Assembly: GCA_965203685.1 (NCBI GenBank)
Contig: OZ241908.1
Coordinates: 3,410,001 to 3,474,000 of the forward strand
Length of the DNA stretch: 64,000 nt
Direction: 5' to 3'
Origin: VXYL01 sp965203685
GTDB taxonomy: Bacteria > Pseudomonadota > Gammaproteobacteria > Pseudomonadales > Azotimanducaceae
Shown in pieces: positions 1 through 6,828 of this stretch. The first letter of the stretch is position 1; each line of letters starts with the position of its first letter. A program made the position numbers and the translations under genes. The notes beneath the pieces were generated by a model. The model saw nothing but the letters and a program-made list of their open reading frames with translations. It did no database searches and had not been told where the DNA came from.

Positions 1-425
1 TCGACGCGGTTCGTAACACGACCCGATGCGCACGGCAACCAGACAAGCCCTGTAGCAACGAAAAGAACACGGAAAGCACTCGCATCGGGATGTCATCCCG
101 ACACATGCCAGTTCCGAACGCCCGGACCGATGGCGATGCCGGACGCGACCGAGACAGCACATCCGCCGACGCGGCGACGTGGCCGGAAGCCCCGGCCGCC
201 CCGTGCGCGGAGTCCGCAGGCTTGTCCCGCGCAAGCGCGACGTCTCCGCACATCCCGCCCTGGAAGAACGACGGCACGCCCGAGTGGCTTGCCCGCTGCG
301 ACGACGCCACACGCGTCGTCCAACGACCGGGACCCTACCCGGTTCGAGCAGATTTTTATGTGGAGTTCGCCGCAGCCAGGTTCTTCCCCCACAACGACTT
401 AGCTGCGTTTAGTCCACATAAAACT
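1..425. other. Left flank, no supported gene
   Basis: Open frames of up to about 115 codons run on both strands, but they mirror one another, have no recognisable domain and look like products of high GC. The only structure I can support is the inverted repeat at 354-423, directly beyond the stop codon of the downstream recombinase gene. Confidence 0.5.
354..423. repeat. 11-bp inverted repeat beside recombinase gene
   Basis: TTTTATGTGGA at 354-364 is matched by its exact reverse complement TCCACATAAAA at 413-423, with 48 bp between. Inside each arm, after a 5-6 nt gap, comes CGCAGC in the same relative orientation, so the symmetry extends to about 22 bp per arm. The right arm ends 3 bp from the stop codon of the minus-strand recombinase. 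Paired inverted arms beside a tyrosine recombinase gene suggest an attachment or recombination site. A terminator is less likely because the loop is long and there is no GC-rich stem. Confidence 0.45.
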
Positions 426-1352
426 TCACTTCCCTAAGTAAACCGCGGCCACGTCGATGCGACCATGACCGAGCTCCATCGACACGACGCGCCGGGCCAT
501 CCCGTCGCGCTCGCGCTGCTCGGCCGTCAGTTCCCGCCACCCCGGGCCGCCCCGCGCCGGGCACGGAAACCCCGCGAGCCGCTCGAAACGCCGCTGCCCG
601 TAGCCGTGGCGCAGCCCGTGCGTGCGCCCGAGGCCGGCCCGCGCCGTCACCTTCTCGAACCGCCACTTCTGCTGCACGTAGTCGAGGCCCGGCGGGATCA
701 GCGACCGTTCGCCGGCGAACGCCCGCAGCTCGTGCAGGAGCGCCCGCTGCCCGTGGCTGCGCACCGGCACCCAGCGCGCCCTTCCGCCCTTGCACCAGGA
801 GCCCTTCAGAAGGATCCGCGCGCCACGGTCCGCGTAGGCGACCCGGAACTTGATCGCCTCCTGGCGCCGCAGCCCGAAGGCGTCCTGCAGGCGCAGCGCG
901 AACGCCACGTACGGATCGCGGATCCGCGGCAGCGCATCGGCCAGTTCCACCGACCGGTCCCCCGGCGCCCGGCTGCGCCGGCCGATGCCGTACGCCGCGT
1001 TGTCCGCATGCACCATCCCGTCCTTGCCGACCGCCCGCGCCCACCAGCGCACGTGCACCATGAGGTTCTTCACGCGGCCCCACTGGAGCTCGTCGTCCGC
1101 CACCCGCCGCTTCCACGCCGCGACGAGCGCGTCCACGTGCCGCGTCCCGAGGCCCCGCGCCTCCAACCCCCGGTAGCCGAGCCCGTAGAGCTGGTCGCAC
1201 AGCGTGCGGCACGCGCCGAGGCGCTCCCGCCGCAGCGCCTCGGACGTCGAGCCGTCCTCGTCGACGAGACGCAGGAGCTGGGCGAACAGGTGCCGGTTGC
1301 CGAACGCCCAGCGGCCCTTGCCCGGCGCGACGCCCTTCCGCCGCCCCGGCAT
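426..1352 (-). CDS. Tyrosine recombinase, Integrase_1 type, catalytically complete
   Basis: A 308-residue site-specific recombinase that should cut and rejoin DNA through a covalent tyrosine link. The catalytic set can be read: Arg162 in FGLRRQEAIKF, a candidate Lys188, His245 and Arg248 in HGLRHGYG, His296 in ELGHGRID, and nucleophile Tyr305 in AVYLGK, four residues from the end. An N-terminal SAM-like DNA-binding region (about 15-110) precedes the catalytic domain. The arrangement fits the Phage_int_SAM_2/Integrase_1 proteins of integrative elements. The ATG at 1350-1352 shares its A with the TGA of the upstream paralogue (TGATG), so the two are translationally coupled. The frame stays open far upstream, but that part overlaps the paralogue and is spurious. 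Confidence 0.85.
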   Translation of the reverse strand: MPGRRKGVAPGKGRWAFGNRHLFAQLLRLVDEDGSTSEALRRERLGACRTLCDQLYGLGYRGLEARGLGTRHVDALVAAWKRRVADDELQWGRVKNLMVHVRWWARAVGKDGMVHADNAAYGIGRRSRAPGDRSVELADALPRIRDPYVAFALRLQDAFGLRRQEAIKFRVAYADRGARILLKGSWCKGGRARWVPVRSHGQRALLHELRAFAGERSLIPPGLDYVQQKWRFEKVTARAGLGRTHGLRHGYGQRRFERLAGFPCPARGGPGWRELTAEQRERDGMARRVVSMELGHGRIDVAAVYLGK

Positions 1353-2584
1353 CAGCGGACCTCCGCGGCGCCGCCCGCAGCCCCGCCGACGCCGTCGCCC
1401 CGGGGCGGGCGGCGCCCCCAGTCGGCGAACCCGAGGAACACCTCCCGGACCACCGCGTGGACCACGCCCATCTCCGCGGCGAGCGCGTGCGTCGCGCGCC
1501 GCGCCGACGCCCGCGTCGCCTCGTCCATGTCGGCGTAGCCCGGTCCCCCGGCCGCCGGGCAGGTGACGCCGACCTCCTCCAGGAACCGGCGGCGCGCGTA
1601 GCCCCAGCGCAGCCCGTGCACGCGACCGACCCGGAACCGTTCCGCCAGCGGCTCGTAGACGTCCGCGCGGTGGCCGACGTACGAGCGGCCCGGCGCGATC
1701 AGCGGGCCGTCGCCGCTCGCCTCCCGGACGACGCCGAGCAGGGCGCGCTGGGACACCCACCGGATCGGCACGGACCGCCCCTTGCGGCGACTGCCCCACG
1801 ACGCGGGCAGAACCACCGCGTCGTCGCGCACCACCCGCGCCGCCGCGAACTTGATGGACTCCTCCGGCGACAGCCCGAACTCCCACTGCAGCGCAAGCGA
1901 CAGCCGCGTGCGTTCGTCGGGGACGCGCCCGACCAGCGCCTCGAGGTCGAGCCTGCCCCTTTGCCCGGTGCCGACCGCGCTCCGCGTCGCGAGCCCGTAG
2001 GCGGCGTTGGTCGGCAGCACCAGGCCGTCCTTGCCGATCGCGCGCGCCCACCACCGCAGGTGGCCGAGCAGCTTCGCGGTCCGCGACGCCGACAGCCCGC
2101 GCAGCTTCCACTCCCGCACCAGGGCCTTCACGTGCCGGCTCCGCAGCCCGCCCATCGCCACCCCTTGGAACCCGGCCCGGCCGAGCTCCTCGCACAGCAG
2201 GCGCAGAATCCGCACCCGCTCGCCGCGGACCAGGTCCGACGAGTTCCGGTCCGCCACCACCGCGCGGCACAGGGCGCGCCACGCCGCCTGGTTGGCGTCG
2301 GGCATGCGCACGCGGCCGGCGAACCGCTCCACGGACGCCATCGTCTCGCGCCAGCGCCGGCCCCGCTCCGGCACGTCCCGCGCCGGGTCGCCGCGGGCCG
2401 CCGGCCCCGACGCCGGCCCCGGCCGCCGCGGATCCTCCTCCCTGCGGCGATCCCGCTTCGCACGCTGCTTCTCCCGCCGCTCGGCCCGGGCGGCACGCCG
2501 CTGCGCCTTGCGCTCCTTCTCCTCGCGCCGCCGTTCGCGCCGCCGTTTCGCCTTGCCCACCCGGGCCACTCCCACCCCCGCCAA
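1352..2584 (-). CDS. Integrase_1-type recombinase paralogue, catalytic residues lost
   Basis: A paralogue of the downstream recombinase, alignable from about residue 85 to 390 (for example LRWWARAIGKDG against VRWWARAVGKDG). The active site is degraded. Arg I of FGLRR is Ser239 in FGLSPEES. HGLR is kept (His323, Arg326), but the next His is Trp327. The third His is Val374, and the nucleophile Tyr is Phe383 in REVFLGF (codon at 1436-1438). The fold looks intact, so a DNA-binding or regulatory role is more likely than strand cleavage. Residues 10-55 are an almost purely Arg/Lys/Glu tail absent from the partner. The longest frame starts at a TTG; nearby GTG codons are alternatives and the start is uncertain. 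Confidence 0.78.
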   Translation of the reverse strand: MAGVGVARVGKAKRRRERRREEKERKAQRRAARAERREKQRAKRDRRREEDPRRPGPASGPAARGDPARDVPERGRRWRETMASVERFAGRVRMPDANQAAWRALCRAVVADRNSSDLVRGERVRILRLLCEELGRAGFQGVAMGGLRSRHVKALVREWKLRGLSASRTAKLLGHLRWWARAIGKDGLVLPTNAAYGLATRSAVGTGQRGRLDLEALVGRVPDERTRLSLALQWEFGLSPEESIKFAAARVVRDDAVVLPASWGSRRKGRSVPIRWVSQRALLGVVREASGDGPLIAPGRSYVGHRADVYEPLAERFRVGRVHGLRWGYARRRFLEEVGVTCPAAGGPGYADMDEATRASARRATHALAAEMGVVHAVVREVFLGFADWGRRPPRGDGVGGAAGGAAEVR

Positions 2585-3420
2585 CCGTCCGAAAACACAC
2601 GGGGGGTCCCGGCTCCCGCCGGCACCCCCCGAGGTACGCGCTTAACGTAACGTGCCTCGCAGCCGCCCGTTGGACGGCCTGCGTCGGCTCATCGCCGAAA
2701 GCGCATGGAACGAGTCCATCCGCAAGCACGGTTCGATCATTCTGGTCGCGAAGCGCATGTGGTCCATGCGGCTCCGATGTGTGGCTCCCCGCGACCGACC
2801 TCCGGACATTCGCGAGGCCCCGCGCTCGTCGCGCGCGGCCCCGCTCCTGCCACCGGGTTCCTCGACCAACTCCACTCGGCTTTCACGACGTCGGGCAGCT
2901 CAACGGTTTTGCACCGGAGCACTTCGTTGCTCCCGCCGCCGGTCTCCCGCCTTCCGTGGATGTCTCACGACGCTCGGCTGCTTCGAACCTTTCTTGCCAG
3001 CCTAAGACGCATCGACTGGCCCCCGTCGCCGGGGACCCGACCTGTTGCCAGGCGTCGTCTGCCGTTGCCGAACAGACCCGCGGCGTTCTGTTGCCGCGTT
3101 CAACCCCCGGGAATGCTCTCGCCCCCTGGGCTGCCGATCGACCGCCGAAGCGGCCGGTCGTGCCGTGTCGCCACCACACCCCACCTGTCGTCCAAGGACC
3201 CGCAACGTCGTTGCCGACCCCCGGCCAGGTGCTGCACGAGCTCTTCTCTCGGCCACGGCGCGCGTTCTTCCGAACGCCCGCCGTCGCCTTCCAGCCAACG
3301 TGCAATGCTTTCCAGCGCGGCGGACACTAGCACCGGCCGGGAATCGCCGTCAACAATCCGCATCCCTGTGCGACTCCCATGGCAATTGCCCGGCAAGCCC
3401 CGTCACTACGTGCCGGACAA

Positions 3421-3462
3421 GAACTGTCACTGCGGCCTGGCTGCGGGCAGCAGTGACAGTTC
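3421..3462. repeat. 13-bp-arm hairpin
   Basis: GAACTGTCACTGC (3421-3433) and its exact reverse complement GCAGTGACAGTTC (3450-3462) flank a 16-nt loop. There is no T-run on either side, so it is not an intrinsic terminator. It lies 20 bp from the first copy of the 15-bp palindrome. Candidate roles are a replication or transfer origin structure, or a protein-binding cruciform. Confidence 0.6.
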
Positions 3463-3482
3463 GCACCTCCACCCGCCTTCCG

Positions 3483-3497
3483 TATGCACTGTGCATA
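3483..3497. repeat. 15-bp palindrome, copy 1
   Basis: TATGCACTGTGCATA is a perfect 7+1+7 dyad. The same 15 bp recur exactly at 4066-4080. An exact repeat of a perfect palindrome in a non-coding stretch is best explained as a protein-binding site. Confidence 0.65.
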
Positions 3498-3990
3498 TCC
3501 GCCGTCCGCGACCGCCGCCGCGATCCGCGCGTCTCTCCTTCCTCCCACACGCCCGCCGCTCGCCGCGAAGCGGCTCCCCGCCCGGGGCCGACCGCCACCG
3601 GGGGCCCGCCGGACGCGGAACACCGCGTCTGCCCCGTCGCCCGCGCATGCGGCGACGACATCCGTCTCCATCCCGGACAACCGATCGCTCCGCCGCCCGG
3701 CGCACGGCCCCGCGCGCCGCGGCGCACGCGGCCATGCAGGCTCCAGGCTCCGCCAACGCGCACCACACGCCCGCGCCGACCCGGCCACCGGCCTCAACGG
3801 CAGCGTCCGCAGCACCCCGGCGCGCGTTGGCCCCCGCTCGCGGTCCAGCCGCGGCTTGCGGCACGCCGCCGCACCTTGGCGGCCGGGTGCCGCAAGCCGC
3901 GCCCGCCCGATCGAACCCCAGCCCCGCGCGCGCTCGTGCCCATCCCGGTCGCGCCAGTCCTCCGCCTCGCCGGTCGACGTCGGACGACGC

Positions 3991-4005
3991 AACGCACGGT
4001 GCATA
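3991..4005. repeat. 15-bp palindrome, degenerate copy
   Basis: AACGCACGGTGCATA matches 12 of 15 positions of the palindrome at 3483 and 4066. It lies 75 bp upstream of the second perfect copy, so the two sites nearest the plus-strand operon form a pair about seven helical turns apart. Confidence 0.35.
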
Positions 4006-4065
4006 CGAACTCCGTTCGTCCCCGTCCGGGCCCCATGCACTCCCGACCCCGCGCGGCCGCGCGCA

Positions 4066-4080
4066 TATGCACTGTGCATA
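4066..4080. promoter_or_regulatory. 15-bp palindrome, copy 2, upstream of operon
   Basis: TATGCACTGTGCATA, identical to copy 1, lies about 190 bp before the first gene of the plus-strand operon. It could be an operator for that operon or an iteron of the element. A partial TATTCT -10-like hexamer lies at 4216-4221, but I see no convincing -35 partner. Confidence 0.5.
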
Positions 4081-4268
4081 CGGGACGCGCCGCCAGCGCC
4101 CGCGGTTCCGAACGCAAAGTGCGCAAGCGAAAACGCATAGGGCCTAACTTCCTATGGCGGCGGGCCGCCCGGCCTAGGTGCAAATTGCCTATTCTCCATC
4201 GCGGCCCGCTTCCTGTATTCTGGCGTACGGGTACATGCGCCAGCAAAGCGCCTGACCAGGAGGTGCCC

Positions 4269-4730
4269 GTGACCGTCGTTCGATTCCCCAGACCACCGGA
4301 TCAAGCCGCCGTGGCCGACGCGACGCGCCGCCACCACCGCCTTCTCGACGACGTGGACCAGGCGTTCGACGCCGAACGCCAGGCTGGCGCCCCGGTCCAC
4401 GACATGCTCGTCCGCCTCCCCAAGATCCTCGAGGCCACAGCCGAGGCGGCCAGGATCCTGCGCCGCTACGTCGACGCGGCCGACGAGACCGTGCGCGCCA
4501 CTGCGGCCGCGGCGGCACCGCCCGCCGTCCGCGCGGCCGCCGACCACGACGATCCCCACGCCCGCACGCTACTCGACGCCGAGAAGGCCGCCGCAGACGT
4601 CACGGGGCCCACGCGCAACATGCGCAAGATCTGCCGCGACGCCCTGGTCGCCATCCAGACGCACGGCGCCGCCCTCGCCGACATGCGCCTGCCTCCGGCG
4701 CATCCGCCGGCACCGCCCCCCGACTTCTAA
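4269..4730 (+). CDS. Hypothetical protein, mobile-element operon gene 1
   Basis: A 153-residue protein of unknown function. The GTG start is chosen because a near-perfect Shine-Dalgarno, AGGAGGT, lies at 4258-4264. The frame is open far upstream, but that part is Arg/Pro-rich and unsupported. The sequence is soluble, Ala/Asp/Arg-rich and probably helical (residues about 20-75 and 100-140), with a Pro-rich end. No motif was recognised. It is the first of four plus-strand genes and is followed 11 bp later by the next, so co-transcription is likely. Confidence 0.65.
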   Translation: MTVVRFPRPPDQAAVADATRRHHRLLDDVDQAFDAERQAGAPVHDMLVRLPKILEATAEAARILRRYVDAADETVRATAAAAAPPAVRAAADHDDPHARTLLDAEKAAADVTGPTRNMRKICRDALVAIQTHGAALADMRLPPAHPPAPPPDF

Positions 4731-4741
4731 GGGAACCCGCC

Positions 4742-5437
4742 ATGGCCATCGCCGCCCGCGGTGCCGGCAACCGCCGCACCGCACACCACCACCCCGCGCC
4801 CCTCGACGAGCCCGCCCGGACGCTCGCCCTGCCCGCGCACCTGCCGCGGCTGAAGGCCGTGCGACCGGACGACGCGCCGGACGGACACCCGATCCGCACG
4901 CCCGAGGCGCAGCGCCTCTGGTGGGGCTACCAGCACCCGACCCGGGCGGAGCTGAGCATCCCGTCCGCCCCGGCGTTCGCGCGGGCGGTCCTCGATCTCC
5001 GCCCCGCGACCGGCAACGAGGACATCCAGTGGTGGCTCGCCGACGCCCACCGCCGGCTCTCGCAGATCTCGACCAACCTCCGGGCCTGGTCGATCGCCGA
5101 CAACGCGGTCCGCCACGCCTTCCTGCGCAACGCGCCGATCGCCCCGGAGTCGTCGCCCCCGCGCTCGCTCGACCATGCGGAGCCGCTGGTCCGGCTGCAC
5201 ATCCACAACATCGTCAACCTCGACCGGTGCACGCGCAACGCGATGTTCACCGACCACCTCCTGCACGCGCGCGGCCTGCCCGGCAACTCCGCCACGACCG
5301 TGGCGCGCGAGGCCCTCTGGGTCCAGTGCGCCCTGCCCCGCGAGGCGGCGCGCCTGCACCGCCGCATGCCCGCCGAGGCGCGTTCCCCCGAGCCAGAGGC
5401 CGGCGGCCCGGCCGACACCCCGGAGACTTCGCAATGA
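4742..5437 (+). CDS. Hypothetical protein, mobile-element operon gene 2
   Basis: A 231-residue soluble protein that I do not recognise. It has a Trp-containing block near 58-65 (RLWWGYQHPT) and further Trp around 95-117, with a disordered, Glu/Pro-rich C-terminus from about residue 205. There is no signal peptide or membrane segment. The stop overlaps the next start as ATGA (5434-5437), so expression is coupled to the following gene. The purine-rich GGGAA before the ATG is only a weak ribosome site. Confidence 0.65.
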   Translation: MAIAARGAGNRRTAHHHPAPLDEPARTLALPAHLPRLKAVRPDDAPDGHPIRTPEAQRLWWGYQHPTRAELSIPSAPAFARAVLDLRPATGNEDIQWWLADAHRRLSQISTNLRAWSIADNAVRHAFLRNAPIAPESSPPRSLDHAEPLVRLHIHNIVNLDRCTRNAMFTDHLLHARGLPGNSATTVAREALWVQCALPREAARLHRRMPAEARSPEPEAGGPADTPETSQ

Positions 5438-5874
5438 CACCCGCCCTCGCCACGGGACCGGACGCGCCGGCCTTCAACCAGGACGATCCCGGAACCGAAC
5501 TGCTGCTCATCGCCGACCCCGACGAGTGGGCGCGCCTCGTGCGCCTGGTCGTCCACTACTCGCAGGGCCGCCGCCTCGCCCGGCGCGCCGCGGCGAACAT
5601 CGACCGCCTCGCCCGCGAAGGCGACGCCGCGGCCGCCGAGAGCGCCGCGCACGACGCCGTCACGACGCTGCGCCACAACCACACCAACTATCCGGACCTC
5701 GTCGCCGACGTCGTCGACGTCCACGGCTTCGGCGCCCGGCAGAACGCCGTCGACATTCTCCGCCACCGCACGCTCCGCGCGCTCGCCCTCGGCTTCCCGG
5801 CACTCGCCGAGACCTGCCGCCGGCAGGCCGACGACCGCCGCCCGCTCCCGTACCGGGTCCCCGCGCCCTCCTAG
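5434..5874 (+). CDS. Hypothetical protein, mobile-element operon gene 3
   Basis: A 146-residue protein of unknown function. The ATG is chosen because it forms an ATGA overlap with the stop of the upstream gene; the frame is open further upstream only as a shadow of that gene. The protein is mostly alpha-helical by composition, acidic near the N-terminus (NQDDPGTELLLIADPDEW) and basic in the last 50 residues. I see no catalytic motif or membrane segment. Confidence 0.65.
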   Translation: MTPALATGPDAPAFNQDDPGTELLLIADPDEWARLVRLVVHYSQGRRLARRAAANIDRLAREGDAAAAESAAHDAVTTLRHNHTNYPDLVADVVDVHGFGARQNAVDILRHRTLRALALGFPALAETCRRQADDRRPLPYRVPAPS

Positions 5875-6062
5875 ATCCGCGCACGTTCCCCGCCAGGACG
5901 GTCCAAAAGCCCGTCCGGCACCCTGGCGCGCCCGACCCGTGCGACCGTCAAGGCGACCGCTGGCGCGGCTTCGGCCCTCGCGGGCCTCGGCCTTGACGGG
6001 CCCGGCCCGGCGCGCCCGGAGCAATCCCGAGCTTTTTCCCCAACACGGAGATCACACCGCCC

Positions 6063-6458
6063 ATGAGCGAAGCACCACGCAATCCGCCGTACCTGGTCCT
6101 CTACACCGAGTCGAAACGCGTCGTGGACGGCGAGGAACGCACGTTCCGGAACCGCGCCGGCGTCGCCTTCCCGATCAAGAACGGCACCGGGTTCAACGTC
6201 CACGTCGACACGAATCTCCTCGTCATGAACGAGGCCGCCCTGCTCCCGCCGCTGCGCGACGGCGACAACGCCTCCCCGGCCGCCGGCAACCGCGCGCCGT
6301 CCGGCAACCGCGCACCGGCGCGCAACACGCGACCCGGCCCGACCGCGCGGGGCCGCCCGGGGAACCGCCAGCCGCCGCGCCGGCCCGACCCCGCACCCGC
6401 CGGCCGTCCGCCCGCCTTCACGGACGACTTCGACGACACGTTCGACATCCCGTTCTAG
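6063..6458 (+). CDS. Small protein with SSB-like acidic C-terminal tip
   Basis: A 131-residue protein in three parts. Residues 8-55 form a compact beta-rich region (YLVLYTESKRVVDGEE, then GFNVHVDTNLLV) reminiscent of small plasmid and integrative-element proteins of unknown function. Residues 60-115 are a Gly/Pro/Arg/Asn-rich, probably disordered linker. The last eleven residues are DDFDDTFDIPF. That tail closely resembles the conserved C-terminal tip of bacterial single-stranded-DNA-binding protein (DFDDDIPF in E. coli), which recruits replication and repair enzymes. The N-terminal part is too short for a normal SSB OB-fold. Binding of SSB partners is inferred, not shown. It lies 188 bp after the previous gene. 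Confidence 0.7.
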   Translation: MSEAPRNPPYLVLYTESKRVVDGEERTFRNRAGVAFPIKNGTGFNVHVDTNLLVMNEAALLPPLRDGDNASPAAGNRAPSGNRAPARNTRPGPTARGRPGNRQPPRRPDPAPAGRPPAFTDDFDDTFDIPF

Positions 6459-6828
6459 ACCTGCCGGGACGCGGCGACCCCGCGCCGGCCTTCAACCCGA
6501 GGCCGGCGCCGCCTGTCCCCCAGCCTTCGCGGACGAACGACAACAACGACGGCCACGCCCGGACCGCCGACGACGCGCCGGACGCCGTCGACGCCCCGTT
6601 GTCGTCCGGTTCAGACCATTTCGTTCCTGTTCATGGCGTCCCGGTCCCGGGCCTCGCGCGGTCCCGCAACCGGTCCCGGACCGGTCCGCGAACGCGGTCT
6701 CTTCACCGGCCCGATTCCCGGACCGCGTTTCGCCCGCGCGAAAAAAACGCGGCCTTGCGGCCGCGTCCCCCGGGTTCGTCCCGCCGGGCTCGACGGGCGA
6801 TCCGCCTACGATCCGCCCCGCGAGCCTT
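6459..6828. other. Convergent intergenic region
   Basis: A 370-bp gap between the plus-strand block and the convergent minus-strand unit. It contains a perfect 7-bp-arm palindrome (CCGGTCC/GGACCGG, 6670-6684) that may end plus-strand transcription, and a strong intrinsic terminator for the minus strand at 6741-6766. No gene is seen. Confidence 0.6.
6741..6766 (-). terminator. Intrinsic terminator for minus-strand unit
   Basis: ACGCGGCC (6747-6754), loop TTGC, then GGCCGCGT (6759-6766) make a perfect 8-bp stem. On the minus strand it is followed by a run of seven T (A-run at 6741-6747). It lies 63-88 bp beyond the stop of the winged-helix/zinc-ribbon gene and should end the recombinase-wHTH transcript. 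Confidence 0.85.

Larger units (their letters stand above)
2585..4268. other. Long non-coding, palindrome-rich segment
   Basis: About 1.7 kb without a convincing gene. Long frames exist in several phases but are Arg/Pro/Ala-rich, have no domains and contradict one another. The segment holds a 13-bp-arm hairpin (3421-3462) and two perfect copies plus one degenerate copy of a 15-bp palindrome. It lies between divergent units: the recombinase pair on the minus strand and the four-gene block on the plus strand. It is the natural place for an origin, transfer site or partition site of a mobile element, but nothing seen decides which. Confidence 0.5.

Noticed and set aside
1353..2729. A 767-codon minus-strand frame that starts far upstream of the active recombinase
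   Set aside because: Only the last 308 codons encode the recombinase. The upstream part is an Arg/Gly/Ala-rich shadow of the paralogue in another frame, and the coupled ATG at 1352 is the better start.
3045..4268. The 408-codon upstream extension of the first operon gene
   Set aside because: It is Pro/Arg-rich without domains, overlaps palindromes and a hairpin, and the GTG at 4269 has an excellent ribosome site.
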